Of a DNA stretch of 64,000 nt, positions 51,366-60,538 are shown piece after piece. The translations under genes and the position numbers were made by a program. Within the stretch, counting starts at the first letter, position 1; the number at the start of each line of letters is the position of its first letter. A model generated the notes under the pieces. The model searched no databases, was not told where the DNA came from, and worked only from the letters and a program-made list of their open reading frames with translations. Origin of the DNA: LVI-A0039 sp033105485 (GTDB lineage: Bacteria; Bacillota_I; Bacilli_A; UBA3375); assembly GCA_033105485.1 (NCBI GenBank), contig CP136956.1:1178001-1242000 (forward strand). The letters are read 5' to 3'.

Positions 51366-51891
51366 TGTTAGATATGTTCGTCGTCAGATCGAAATGTTTT
51401 GTAAAAACGGAGACTTTATTATCGATGCAACAGCAGGTAATGGAAATGATACTTTATATTTAGCTGAGAAGTTTCCGTGTTCAATTGTTACAGCTTTTGA
51501 CGTTCAAGAACAAGCGATTGAGAATACTAAGAAGCGTTGTGCACATTTAAATAATGTTCAGTACGTTTTAGATAGTCATGCAAATGTTGATTTGTACGCT
51601 AGCGAGGGTGTTGGCTTAGCTATATTCAACCTCGGTTATTTGCCGAATGCAGATAAGATCATTACTACTCGCGCTGATTCAACTATCGAGTCAGTTACTA
51701 AAATATTACCAATGTTAAAGGTCGGTGGAGCAATCGTTATTACCTTATACCGAGGAGAAACTAACCTTGCGGAGACTGAACTTGTGATGGAATATTTACG
51801 AACAATTAATAAAGATTTCTATATTGTTTCAATGTATGATTTAATTAATTTAAAAGGTAATCCTTTTAATGTCATTATTGAGCGAAAATAA
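51349..51891 (+). CDS. ytqB: SAM-dependent methyltransferase YtqB family
   Basis: A 180-residue Rossmann methyltransferase: DFIIDATAGNGNDTLYLAEKF is the SAM-binding loop (motif I), FDVQEQAIENT motif II, and FNLGYLPNADK the catalytic (N-P-P-Y-like) region. The family methylates RNA or a related substrate (rRNA methylase in annotations). ATG 51349 with CAGGGAGA is preferred over the longer upstream frame, since the family starts near here. Confidence 0.92.
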   Translation: MITENNVRYVRRQIEMFCKNGDFIIDATAGNGNDTLYLAEKFPCSIVTAFDVQEQAIENTKKRCAHLNNVQYVLDSHANVDLYASEGVGLAIFNLGYLPNADKIITTRADSTIESVTKILPMLKVGGAIVITLYRGETNLAETELVMEYLRTINKDFYIVSMYDLINLKGNPFNVIIERK

Positions 51892-51932
51892 TAAATTTAT
51901 ATGTTAAAATAAGGTGTAGAAAAAGAGGGTAT

Positions 51933-53453
51933 ATGAAAAAAAATAGCTTTTTAAAGTCGAGTGCAATCTTATTTGTCGGAGACTTACTTACTAAAATCCT
52001 TGGGTTTATTTACTTAGCACCATTAGCTCGTATTGACGAGGGGATTGGTACTATTCAAGGTTATCTAATGACTCCATACTCATTCTTCATCACATTTAGT
52101 GTAATGGGAATTACAAATGTAATGATGTATAAATTGGGTCCAGCATTAGAAGATAAAGATGGCTATAAACGCCACTTCTTAGATGGGGTATATTATGTCT
52201 TAATTACCTCAGTTGTAATTACTAGTGGATTAGTATTCTTTGCTAATACATTAATGACGCAAGCAACACCTGATGGAATTAGTTACTTACCTGATTTAGT
52301 TGTCAGTTTACGTATTATTGCAGTCTCGATCTTATTCTTTGCAATCAATACATTAATTAGAGCAGTAATGCTTACTAAATCACATGTAAAGATTATTTCA
52401 ATTACTTATATTACTGAGCAACTAGTTAAACTTATTATTTTATTAGTTGGATGTTATTACTTTATTTCGATTAAAGGTTATGATGTATCAGTAAGTAGTT
52501 ATGTAACAGCATGGTCAGTAACCATTTCAGTTGCAAGTACGACTTTAATCTTAGCAATCTACTCACTTAAAGTTAAACTATTTGACTTTATGGATGGTGC
52601 CAAATATAAGTGGTCACCTGCTAGTTTCAAAGCAATCTTTATGCTAGGTGCAGTTTACTTTGTAAATAGTATTTTCATAAGTGGATTTAGTCAAATTGAC
52701 TTAGCGATGTTAGCTGACAGTTTAGTGAACAAAGGATACAGTATTTTAGAGGCTGAAAAGATTACAGGTATTTACTTCACGTGGTCATGGAAGTTAATTA
52801 TGGTTGTAATTACTTTAGGATCAGTATTCGTAACAATCATGATTAAGCAAATGACACAAGTTGAAACTATTGAAGAAAAAGTAGGAGAGATGAAGTCAGT
52901 TATTGACTTCGTACTATTATATACACTGCTTGCAACAGTCTTCTTCTTGACTGCCGGTGTAGATTTCTATACATGGTTCTACGGAACTAGTGATGGAATC
53001 TTAATCTTGATGTCACAAGCTTTACTAATTGTTCCAATCATGATTAGAATGTTATTAAGTGTATTTGAAATTACTGTTGGTCAAAGAAGAGTAGTACTTT
53101 TATCAACGGCGGTTATCTTTGCAGTAAAGATTGTTTTAAATCCAATTTTATTTAACTTCTTTGAAGTGTACGGATTTATAATGGCTTCATTTATTGCATC
53201 ACTAATTTCGATTATATTTATGTTAGTATTTGATCACCATATTTTTAGGTTTAGTAAAACTGAATACTTAAAGATGTTAATCGTTTTTGTAAAGATGTTA
53301 ATCGTGTATATTATCTCAGCTTTATTCGCTAGATTTGTACATGGATTTGATATTAGTTATTTTATTAGTTTAATGATAATTTCAATCGAGATACTTGTTG
53401 TATTTGGATTAATTAACATTAAAGAACTTAAGCAGTTCAAAAAGATGACATAG
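51933..53453 (+). CDS. MurJ-like lipid II flippase / polysaccharide exporter (YtgP-SpoVB family)
   Basis: A 506-residue membrane protein of the MOP superfamily with about fourteen helices: KSSAILFVGDLLTKILGFIYLAPLARI is the family-specific start, and YMLTPYSFF-like LMTPYSFFITF, LRIIAVSILFFAINTLIRAVML and a repeat half with EKITGIYFTWSWKL follow. YtgP-type proteins flip lipid II or polysaccharide carriers across the membrane. It lies close to uppP and DUF368 genes, all acting on lipid-linked wall precursors. Confidence 0.88.
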   Translation: MKKNSFLKSSAILFVGDLLTKILGFIYLAPLARIDEGIGTIQGYLMTPYSFFITFSVMGITNVMMYKLGPALEDKDGYKRHFLDGVYYVLITSVVITSGLVFFANTLMTQATPDGISYLPDLVVSLRIIAVSILFFAINTLIRAVMLTKSHVKIISITYITEQLVKLIILLVGCYYFISIKGYDVSVSSYVTAWSVTISVASTTLILAIYSLKVKLFDFMDGAKYKWSPASFKAIFMLGAVYFVNSIFISGFSQIDLAMLADSLVNKGYSILEAEKITGIYFTWSWKLIMVVITLGSVFVTIMIKQMTQVETIEEKVGEMKSVIDFVLLYTLLATVFFLTAGVDFYTWFYGTSDGILILMSQALLIVPIMIRMLLSVFEITVGQRRVVLLSTAVIFAVKIVLNPILFNFFEVYGFIMASFIASLISIIFMLVFDHHIFRFSKTEYLKMLIVFVKMLIVYIISALFARFVHGFDISYFISLMIISIEILVVFGLINIKELKQFKKMT

Positions 53454-53460
53454 GAGGAAC

Positions 53461-54258
53461 ATGCGAAAAATATTAAGACTTATTGTTTTAATTTTGTTAT
53501 TAGTTGGTCTTGTTATCGGTTATCAGTTATTTCACTATGATAATAGGTATTTCTTAGAATCAGATATGTATGAACAATATGTAGCTGAAACTAAATATCA
53601 ATCTGAATATCCAGTATCAGACTATGTTGATGAACGCATGGATGCTTCAGCAATTCTACGTAGTGGAATGATTGGATCAATGGCTAGATACGATGATCTT
53701 GTATCGGGTAGCGGTTTATTAGGTCGTATTGATATAATGTTAGATGTGTTTAAAGATCGAACAACATATATCGACTTTACGCAGTCGTATCAGTATCAGG
53801 AGTCAGCTCCAGTTAGTTTAAAATATGTCGGAGAGTCATATGATCACAATTTCAAATATACAGGTGTTCTTGCTGATGGTACCGAAGTTACTGGTAACTT
53901 AGCAATTTGGGGAGAAGAAGATAATGTGTCAACAGCAATCTCTTTCCAAGATGGAAACGGTAGTATTGATCGTGACAAAGCCGAATTATTTACAGATGAT
54001 TCAAACGCTGAGATGATGGCATATTTAATGGTAGAAGCAGTTCAATCTTATTTTGGAACAAATTATGAACCAAATGAAGCAGCATATAAATTCTTTAATT
54101 GCCCACTAGAAAATGTAGCTGGTAGTATTTCTTACCATGCTGCAACTAGTTTAGCTTCACTTGATTATGAAATGGGAGATTTAACAGTCGATAAGGTTAA
54201 GACTGCAAATATTTCAACAATTGATGAGGATGGTTTCCTTGTTAATCAAGCATATTAA
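53461..54258 (+). CDS. Membrane-anchored hypothetical protein
   Basis: A 265-residue protein with one N-terminal anchor (about 4-23) and an exported alpha/beta domain. A middle beta part with YTGVLADGTEVTGNLAIWGEEDNVSTAISFQDGNG is visible. AGGAGG precedes the ATG and 7 bases separate it from the flippase gene, suggesting a partner for it. No family recognised. Confidence 0.6.
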   Translation: MRKILRLIVLILLLVGLVIGYQLFHYDNRYFLESDMYEQYVAETKYQSEYPVSDYVDERMDASAILRSGMIGSMARYDDLVSGSGLLGRIDIMLDVFKDRTTYIDFTQSYQYQESAPVSLKYVGESYDHNFKYTGVLADGTEVTGNLAIWGEEDNVSTAISFQDGNGSIDRDKAELFTDDSNAEMMAYLMVEAVQSYFGTNYEPNEAAYKFFNCPLENVAGSISYHAATSLASLDYEMGDLTVDKVKTANISTIDEDGFLVNQAY

Positions 54259-54284
54259 GAGGTCAACTTCGGTTGATCTTTTAT
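54257..54284 (+). terminator. Terminator after the 53461 gene
   Basis: AAGAGGTCAAC and GTTGATCTTTT pair (two G-T) with a TTCG loop. Confidence 0.75.
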
Positions 54285-54345
54285 TGCACTTTAACTATGT
54301 GCTATAAATATGCCGAATGGTATAATATATTTGTTAGGAGACAAA

Positions 54346-55488
54346 ATGAAAGTAATTAAAAATGATTTTAAAAAATTTACTAAGCAGTTCTTAATATACG
54401 TTGTGATAACTCAGATATTAATATTTATAGCAAATCAAGTACAAGAACTTGGTTTCTCATATGATTCACTATTATTTGGATATTTTATAATTTTCGTTAT
54501 GGTTATCTGTATTGTTACTGTTGCGGTGTATACAGTACTAAATGCAATTTGGTTTAATGTAAAATCAAATCAATACCATTTAGATATTGCTGAGCTTACT
54601 GATGGATATGGTCTCTATAGATTCCTTGCCTCAGTTACTTATATCTTATTATTAACAGCTAATATTATTACTGGTTTACTATTAAACACAGCACTTAGAG
54701 TACAAGATTTACTAGGAATGGAATACTATGTTTACTTAGCATCACTATTCTTCTTCATTCCAGTATTAGTATTAGTAATAATAACAATAGCTCATAGTCG
54801 TGGTAAGAAAATTGTCCGCAATAAAGAGGCATTTATTAGTATGACAACAATACTTGTTGGTCTATACATAGCAGGGAACTTATATTATTTTGAGAACTTC
54901 CAGCAAGGAGTAGCAATTCTACTTATTTTATTTGTACCACTTGCTATTTTATATATGAGTTTCAAAGACCGTAATAGCAATCCTAAAGCATATAAAGCAA
55001 TAATCTTACTAATGTGTATTATGGCATCATTAATAGCGGCTGTATTATTTGTGACAAGTGATTTTGATTATGCAATTACAAATCAAGATCGTTATGATGA
55101 GTATCAACCAGAGTTAAACAAAGATAGTGCTCAATATACAACTGAGATAGTAGAAACTGAGTATGGTGACTTGATTCATTTAGTGAGCGAGTTTGATTAT
55201 GCGGATGATCAATATGTATTAACAACAGAAAACTATACATATCGAATTACTAAATATACAGAAGGTGAAATTGATATGTCAGCTTATAAACTAGGATCTG
55301 CGGATATTATATCACTATATGATTCACCATATCAAACAGAACCAGTTATTTCAACAAGCACGTATAATGAAGATGATAATACTCATTATCGTTGTGAAGT
55401 TCCATACTCACAATTAGATGAGGACAGCGATTGCTTAGTTGATGAAGAAATAATCGATGTATACCACTATTTACGCAATACAATTTAA
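54346..55488 (+). CDS. Multi-helix membrane protein with exported C-terminal domain
   Basis: A 380-residue protein. About seven helices (within residues 15-255) have the first with YVVITQILIFIANQV; the C-terminal ~130 residues are acidic, hydrophilic and Tyr/Asp-rich, on the outside. AGGAG precedes ATG 54346 and TATAAT lies at about 54321. Unrecognised family. Confidence 0.6.
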   Translation: MKVIKNDFKKFTKQFLIYVVITQILIFIANQVQELGFSYDSLLFGYFIIFVMVICIVTVAVYTVLNAIWFNVKSNQYHLDIAELTDGYGLYRFLASVTYILLLTANIITGLLLNTALRVQDLLGMEYYVYLASLFFFIPVLVLVIITIAHSRGKKIVRNKEAFISMTTILVGLYIAGNLYYFENFQQGVAILLILFVPLAILYMSFKDRNSNPKAYKAIILLMCIMASLIAAVLFVTSDFDYAITNQDRYDEYQPELNKDSAQYTTEIVETEYGDLIHLVSEFDYADDQYVLTTENYTYRITKYTEGEIDMSAYKLGSADIISLYDSPYQTEPVISTSTYNEDDNTHYRCEVPYSQLDEDSDCLVDEEIIDVYHYLRNTI

Positions 55489-55513
55489 AACTAGGCTAGT
55501 CCTAGCTTTTTTC
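55489..55513 (+). terminator. Terminator after the 54346 gene
   Basis: CTAGG and CCTAG, flanked by A/T pairs, enclose CTAGT and are followed by T residues. Confidence 0.7.
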
Positions 55514-55547
55514 TTATATTATTTACCTTTAGGTTTAAATTATGCTA

Positions 55548-55594
55548 TAATATATGAGTGCAAAAGTGCACTTTCGTAGGAGATTTACTCTTAA
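55548..55594 (+). promoter_or_regulatory. rplK-rplA promoter and leader
   Basis: TGC-TATAAT (-10 at about 55548-55553) is an extended -10. The leader has a hairpin AGTGCA/TGCACT right at its start with GAGT (55557-55560) able to pair with ACTC (55588-55591), enclosing TTTCGTAGGAGA. A position ahead of rplK-rplA is where L1 autoregulatory sites occur in other bacteria; whether this structure binds L1 is inferred. Confidence 0.5.
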
Positions 55595-55635
55595 AATCAT
55601 ACTACAATTGCAAAATAAAAATTTATGGAGGCAAC

Positions 55636-56079
55636 ATGGCAAAAGAGATTAAGCAAGTTGTAAAAGTACAACTACCATCTGGTCAAGCTAACCCGTCAAT
55701 GGTTGGTACTACATTAGGGCCTACTGGTGTAAACATGGCAGAATTCTGTCAAGCATTCAATGAGAAAACAAAGGATCGTCCAAATGGAGAAATCGCTCCA
55801 GCGACTATTAACATTTACGACGATAGAACATATACATTCGAATTAAGTCAAGCTCCAGCTTCAGTTATGATTAAAGCTGCTGCAGGAATTCAAAAAGGTT
55901 CAGGTGTACCACACAAGGAGAAAGTAGCAAACTTAACTGTTGATCAAGTTCGTGAAATCGCTGAAAAGAAAATGTCTGACTTAAACGCAAACGATATTGA
56001 TGCAGCAATGAACATTATCGCTGGTACTGCTCGTTCAATGGGTGTTACTACAGATTTAGGTAAGGAAGGTGAAGAATAA
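55636..56079 (+). CDS. rplK: Ribosomal protein uL11
   Basis: A 147-residue stalk-base protein: VVKVQLPSGQANPSMVGTTLGPTGVNMAEFCQAFNEKT, IKAAAGIQKGSGVPHKEKV, and the C-terminal RNA-binding domain ending GTARSMGV. ATG 55636 with GGAGG matches the family; the ORF extends upstream only nominally. It overlaps rplA by one base. The usual secE-nusG partners and rplJ-rplL are not adjacent here. Confidence 0.97.
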   Translation: MAKEIKQVVKVQLPSGQANPSMVGTTLGPTGVNMAEFCQAFNEKTKDRPNGEIAPATINIYDDRTYTFELSQAPASVMIKAAAGIQKGSGVPHKEKVANLTVDQVREIAEKKMSDLNANDIDAAMNIIAGTARSMGVTTDLGKEGEE

Positions 56080-56774
56080 TGGCAAAGATTTCAAAAAGAG
56101 TTGTAGCAAACAACGAAAAAGTAAACACTAATGAAGTTTACAACATTACTGAAGCAATTAACATTATTAAAGATACTGCTAACACTAAATTTGATTCTAC
56201 AGTAGAAGTTGCATTCAACTTAAACTTAGACCCAACTCAAGCAGAACAACAATTAAGAGGTGCAATGGTATTACCTCACGGAAGTGGACAAACTTCTAAA
56301 ATTTTAGTATTCGCTGAAGGTGACGCTGCAAAAGGTGCAGAAGAAGCTGGTGCAGATTACGTAGGTAGCGATGAATTCGTTGCTAAAATTAAAGACGAAA
56401 ACTGGTTCGATTTTGATGTAGTAGTAGCTACTCCTCAAATGATGCCAAAAATCGGACGTATCGGTCAAATCTTAGGGCCAAAAGGTTTAATGCCTAACCC
56501 TAAAACTGGAACTGTTACTCCAGACGTTGTAAAAGCTGTTAACGAAATCAAAGCTGGTAAAATTACTTATCGTATTGACAAGTTCGGAAACTTACACGTT
56601 ATCGTTGGTAAAGCTTCATTCACAAACGAACAATTAGTAGAAAACTTAACTGCAATCTACAACGAAATCGTTAGAATTAAGCCATCAACTGCAAAAGGAA
56701 CTTACATTAAAAACATGACAGTGACTTCTTCAATGGGGCCTGGAATCAAAGTTGAAATGGGTTCAATCGCATAA
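56079..56774 (+). CDS. rplA: Ribosomal protein uL1
   Basis: A 231-residue protein of the L1 stalk: STVEVAFNLNLDPTQAEQQLRGAMVLPHGSGQTSKILVFA, the ATPQMMPKIGRIGQILGPKGLMPNPKTGTVT hallmark, and KAGKITYRIDKFGNLHVIVGKASF. It may regulate its own operon by binding the leader. Confidence 0.98.
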   Translation: MAKISKRVVANNEKVNTNEVYNITEAINIIKDTANTKFDSTVEVAFNLNLDPTQAEQQLRGAMVLPHGSGQTSKILVFAEGDAAKGAEEAGADYVGSDEFVAKIKDENWFDFDVVVATPQMMPKIGRIGQILGPKGLMPNPKTGTVTPDVVKAVNEIKAGKITYRIDKFGNLHVIVGKASFTNEQLVENLTAIYNEIVRIKPSTAKGTYIKNMTVTSSMGPGIKVEMGSIA

Positions 56775-56780
56775 TTAATT

Positions 56781-56807
56781 AGATGAACATTAGTTCATCT
56801 TTTTTTA
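56781..56807 (+). terminator. Terminator after rplA
   Basis: AGATGAAC and GTTCATCT enclose ATTA and are followed by seven T residues. Confidence 0.9.
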
Positions 56808-56859
56808 TGTCTTATAGACCAATACTTAATTCGAGATAAACAGAGAAAATTTGATAATA

Positions 56860-56888
56860 AAAAACAAGAGATTAAATCTCTTGTTTTT
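56860..56888 (-). terminator. Terminator after the DUF368 gene
   Basis: On the minus strand AAAAACAAGAGAT pairs with ATCTCTTGTTTTT; it abuts the stop codon. Confidence 0.8.
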
Positions 56889-57755
56889 CTATTCTTTATG
56901 TTCATTTGAAATACCAAATTCTAAAAGGGCAATTAATCCAATTCCTACTAAGAAGAAGATAATACTAAATGTATCAAATGATAAGATAGCTAAGTTTTGT
57001 CCTTCGATTGCAGTTGGTCCATTAATAATTGCAATAATAGAACCAAGTAGTAATCCGATAATAATATGTAACATTTGCGTACGCTTAGTTTCAAATAAGT
57101 GAGAAATTGTTTTTACAGCTCCAACAGCTCCAAATAAAATTCCTAAACCAAAAACAACTAAGATTGGTAATACTGAAAAGTCTAGTGTTAAAAAGCTGTG
57201 GATACTTTCAATAATTAAGAAGTATGCTCCAAAGATCATTAGCACAGCTGACCCTGAGATTCCTGGAAGTAACATTGCACTAATTGCAATACTACCAACA
57301 ATAAATAAGTAGATATAAGATCCAAAGTTAAGCGAGTCAGCAGATAATGAAATTGCTCCATTATTTTGGAAGAATACTAAAACTACAACAACAATAAATC
57401 CAACAACTGTTAGTAATGTATTGTTTAATTGCTTAAAGTTTAAGTGTTCTTTTTCCTGTTTAGATACAATAATAATTGAGATAATAATGAATCCTAAGAA
57501 TAAACTACTAATTTGATAGATATGTGATTCAAAGATACTTGTAATAACGAATATAGAAGATACGAAACCAATGATCCAACCTAACCCTAGTTTAATAAGG
57601 AAGGTAATAGCTTCTTTATTAAAGTCAAGGCTAAGAATAGAATTCACGTGTTTGAATAAGTCTTCGTAACGTTTCATAATATATGCAATTGTTCCTCCAG
57701 AAACTCCTGGAACGGAATCAGCAATTGCCATAAATAGTCCTGTTAAAAATGTCAT
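56889..57755 (-). CDS. popT: DUF368 (PopT) family polyprenyl-phosphate translocase
   Basis: A 288-residue, about nine-helix membrane protein with the duplicated signature ADSVPGVSGGTIAYIM near the N-terminus and ISAMLLPGISGSAVLMIFG in the middle. DUF368 proteins (PopT) were recently shown to return undecaprenyl phosphate to the inner leaflet in some bacteria. The next-but-one upstream gene is uppP, which makes undecaprenyl phosphate on the outer face, so the two could work in sequence. Start ATG at 57755 follows a GGATC-type weak ribosome site. Confidence 0.85.
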   Translation of the reverse strand: MTFLTGLFMAIADSVPGVSGGTIAYIMKRYEDLFKHVNSILSLDFNKEAITFLIKLGLGWIIGFVSSIFVITSIFESHIYQISSLFLGFIIISIIIVSKQEKEHLNFKQLNNTLLTVVGFIVVVVLVFFQNNGAISLSADSLNFGSYIYLFIVGSIAISAMLLPGISGSAVLMIFGAYFLIIESIHSFLTLDFSVLPILVVFGLGILFGAVGAVKTISHLFETKRTQMLHIIIGLLLGSIIAIINGPTAIEGQNLAILSFDTFSIIFFLVGIGLIALLEFGISNEHKE

Positions 57756-57786
57756 GTGATCCTTTCGTATATAATTATACCATAAA

Positions 57787-57813
57787 AAAAAGACAAGTAT
57801 ACCCTGTCTTTTT
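57787..57813 (-). terminator. Terminator after the cold-shock gene
   Basis: AAAAAGACA and TGTCTTTTT (read on the minus strand) form a 9-bp stem with T residues on the exit side. Confidence 0.75.
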
Positions 57814-57854
57814 ATCTTATAAATAATTGAATTTGTGTATTTCTTTAATTATAA

Positions 57855-58052
57855 TTACGCTCTAGCAACGTTTTTAGCTTGTAATCCTCTATCAGTTTCT
57901 TCAACTTCAAAAGTTACAGTTTCGTTTTCTTCTAAAGTTTTGAATGAATCACCTTCGATGTTTGAGTAATGTACGAATACATCGTTCCCATCTTCAGTTG
58001 TAATGAATCCAAATCCTTTTTCATTGTTAAACCATTTTACTGTTCCTGTCAT
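57855..58052 (-). CDS. Cold-shock protein
   Basis: A 65-residue OB-fold RNA chaperone: GTVKWFNNEKGFGFITTEDGNDVFVHYSNIEGD, with the RNP1 and RNP2 motifs, and FEVEETDRGLQAKNV. The start is ATG 58052 after GAAAGGGG; the annotated-looking extension upstream is not conserved. A long AT-rich 5' region upstream is typical for csp mRNAs. Confidence 0.95.
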   Translation of the reverse strand: MTGTVKWFNNEKGFGFITTEDGNDVFVHYSNIEGDSFKTLEENETVTFEVEETDRGLQAKNVARA

Positions 58053-58185
58053 GATAATGCCCCTTTCAATTAATTTATAAGTATAACTTAGCATGTCTCA
58101 ATATCTTATATTTCGCTTAACTCACCTATACTTAATCAAAGTATAACACAGTTGCCACTATCGGTAAAATTATTTTTACAATTTT

Positions 58186-58983
58186 TTAAGCAGTTATAAA
58201 AATAATTGCAAGTGATACGACTAAACAGTAAATCGCAAAGTAATGTAATTTGCTTGCCATAACAAATTTTCTTGTTATTTTAAGACCAAATACAGTAAAG
58301 ATAAATGCGAAGAATGCAGAAACAATATAGAAAATTGAAAAGTCCCCACCAGTGAAAATCTCAAGAAGAGAGTATAATAATCCACCGATTGAAGCAGGGA
58401 TAAACATCATGAATGAAAAGTCAAATGCATCTTTACGATTTAACCCTAAAGCTAAAGCGAAGACCATTGTCATCCCACTACGTGAAATACCAGGCATTAG
58501 TGCAATTGCTTGTCCTACCCCAATTAAAATAGCAACTTTGAAAGTCATTGATTTTATTGAAGTATCACCTTCTTTATTAGAAACAAAGAATAGTGACATT
58601 GAAGTTACAAATAAGGCAAATCCGATTGTACGAATATCATCACCTAAATTGATATCTAATAACATCATAATAACAGTAACAATTACCATTGGAATAGTTG
58701 CCCAGAAGATTTTCCATAAGTAGTTTGATTCCTCAGTGTTTTCTTTTAATCCACTTTTCAGATAGTCAACACCACCAAAGAATAAACGTTCAATATCACT
58801 CCAGAAGTAAATGATAATTGCAATTGTTGATCCGAAGTTAATGAAAGCTTCGAATGCAATTCCATCTGCACTCATCCCAAATAATTGAGAGAAGATTGCA
58901 ACGTGCCCACTTGAAGAAATTGGAAGTGGCTCAGTGAACCCTTGAATAATTCCAAGTAGTATATAAAATAATCCATTACTCAT
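58186..58983 (-). CDS. uppP: Undecaprenyl-diphosphatase UppP (BacA)
   Basis: A 265-residue membrane phosphatase recycling the wall lipid carrier. The first re-entrant motif GIIQGFTEPLPISSSGHVAI and the second MPGISRSGMTMVFALALGL are diagnostic. It is 8 bases overlapped with the 3' end of trpS, on the same strand, so it is translationally coupled. An intact UppP implies that this cell makes lipid-linked surface polymers. Confidence 0.95.
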   Translation of the reverse strand: MSNGLFYILLGIIQGFTEPLPISSSGHVAIFSQLFGMSADGIAFEAFINFGSTIAIIIYFWSDIERLFFGGVDYLKSGLKENTEESNYLWKIFWATIPMVIVTVIMMLLDINLGDDIRTIGFALFVTSMSLFFVSNKEGDTSIKSMTFKVAILIGVGQAIALMPGISRSGMTMVFALALGLNRKDAFDFSFMMFIPASIGGLLYSLLEIFTGGDFSIFYIVSAFFAFIFTVFGLKITRKFVMASKLHYFAIYCLVVSLAIIFITA

Positions 58984-59956
58984 TGTAGAAACCTACCGCT
59001 TTTTTAACTTTTTGCATCTTTCTCCATGCTTTCTTACCTGCAACTTCACTACCAGCTTTTAAAGTGCTGTTTAATAAGTCTTTATCACTCATAATTTGGT
59101 TGTAGCGATCTTGAATTGGAGTTAATTCATCAACGATTGCTTGCGCAACTTCAGATTTTAAGAATCCGTAGTTTTGTCCGTTGAAGTGCTCTAAAGTTTG
59201 ATCAATAGAAATCTCTTTACAAAGACTGTAAATAGTAAGTAAGTTACTTACACCAGGTTGATTTTCTTCATCAAAGTTAATTTCACCAACACTATCAGTA
59301 GTAGCTGATTTAATTTTACGACGAATAGTAGCTTCATCATCTAAGATTGAGATAAATGATTTAACATTTTCATCTGATTTTGACATCTTCTTAGTAGGCT
59401 CAGTTAAAGAATAAATCTTTGCTCCATGCTTTGCAATTTGTGGTTCTGGAATTGTGAAAATTTCACGGTATGTATTATTGAATCTTTCAGCTAAATCACG
59501 TGTCAATTCAATGTGTTGCTTTTGATCGATTCCAACTGGTACGATATTTGTATCGTATAATAAAATATCTGCGGCCATTAATGTTGGGTAAGTAAATAAT
59601 CCAGTATTTACATTTATTTTCTTTGCAGACTTATCTTTGAATTGCGTCATTCGCTCAAGTTCTCCCATACGTGCTGTACATTGTAAAATCCAAGCAAGTT
59701 CACTGTGCATTGGAACATGTGATTGAATGAAAATTGTTGAATGTTCATGAATTCCTAATGCCATATAAATTGCTGCTAATGTTTTAGATTGGGCTTTTAA
59801 AGCCTTGCTATCTGTAGTGCTTGTTAATGCGTGAAGATCAACTATACAATATAAGTTATCTTCTTTTGCCCCGTGTGCTTTGAAGTGCTTTAATGCACCT
59901 AAATAGTTACCAAGAGTTACGATTCCACTTGGTTGTACTCCAGAGAAAGTTACCAT
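58976..59956 (-). CDS. trpS: Tryptophanyl-tRNA synthetase
   Basis: A 326-residue class I synthetase: FSGVQPSGIVTLGNYLGALKHF (HIGH-like), LMAADILLYDTNIVPVGIDQKQHIELTRDLAERFN, KIYSLTEPTKKMSKSDEN with KMSKS. ATG 59956 follows AAGGAG; there is no space for a T-box between it and the divergent spx gene. Given the absence of UGA stops in the window, its tRNA set (CCA anticodon only or also UCA) is of interest. Confidence 0.97.
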   Translation of the reverse strand: MVTFSGVQPSGIVTLGNYLGALKHFKAHGAKEDNLYCIVDLHALTSTTDSKALKAQSKTLAAIYMALGIHEHSTIFIQSHVPMHSELAWILQCTARMGELERMTQFKDKSAKKINVNTGLFTYPTLMAADILLYDTNIVPVGIDQKQHIELTRDLAERFNNTYREIFTIPEPQIAKHGAKIYSLTEPTKKMSKSDENVKSFISILDDEATIRRKIKSATTDSVGEINFDEENQPGVSNLLTIYSLCKEISIDQTLEHFNGQNYGFLKSEVAQAIVDELTPIQDRYNQIMSDKDLLNSTLKAGSEVAGKKAWRKMQKVKKAVGFYNE

Positions 59957-60043
59957 TATACTCCTTAAAATTGATAATTTTTTGTCAAAATATATGATAA
60001 CATATAAGTGCAATGTTTTAATAATTTATTATTAAGGAGAGAT

Positions 60044-60394
60044 ATGCTAACAATATATACAAGTTACAACTGCGCCTCGTGCAAAAAAGCGATGGCATGG
60101 CTACATAAGCATGGCATTGCGCACGAAGAGTATAACTTTTTCTCGAGAGATTTAACTCAAGAAGAAGTAAGAAATATGCTGAAATTTACATCGACAGGAT
60201 TCGAAGATATCGTATCTGAGCGTAGTAAAATCTACACTCGTTATAAAGATGCAATCGTTGATATGAAAACATCTGAGTTAATTACGTTTATCATTGAAAA
60301 CCCATCAATTCTAAAGAGGCCAATCTTAGTTGATGATGTTACGGAAAGTGTAAAAGTCGGATTTAATGAAGAAGATTTAAATGAATATATTTAA
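60044..60394 (+). CDS. spx: Spx/ArsC family global regulator
   Basis: A 116-residue protein: YTSYNCASCKKAMAWLHKHGI holds the CxxC redox switch, then TSTGFEDIVSERSK and NPSILKRPILVDDVTESVKVGFNEEDLNEYI, typical of Spx, which binds RNA polymerase alpha under thiol stress. Family members also include MgsR; length and the RPI motif favour Spx. ATG 60044 follows AAGGAG. Confidence 0.93.
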   Translation: MLTIYTSYNCASCKKAMAWLHKHGIAHEEYNFFSRDLTQEEVRNMLKFTSTGFEDIVSERSKIYTRYKDAIVDMKTSELITFIIENPSILKRPILVDDVTESVKVGFNEEDLNEYI

Positions 60395-60398
60395 CAGA

Positions 60399-60430
60399 AT
60401 GACAACTTACTAGAGGTTGTCATTTTTTTA
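60399..60430 (+). terminator. Terminator after spx
   Basis: AATGACAAC and GTTGTCATT form a 9-bp stem (a few mismatches near the loop) with a T-run. Confidence 0.8.
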
Positions 60431-60465
60431 ACTTATATAATTACTAGTTAAACAATAGATAATCC

Positions 60466-60494
60466 TAACCGACATTATTAGACAAGGGAAGTCG
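60466..60494 (+). promoter_or_regulatory. CCGAC/GTCGG dyad upstream of the AraC-type gene
   Basis: CCGAC (60470-60474) and GTCGG (60491-60495) with flanking ATCC/GGAT-like bases form a dyad with a 16-nt centre. It lies about 50 bases before the regulator gene and may be its own operator; inferred from position. Confidence 0.35.
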
Positions 60495-60538
60495 GATGGA
60501 ATAATGAAATACCAGCTATAATTATTTTCGGAGGATAA

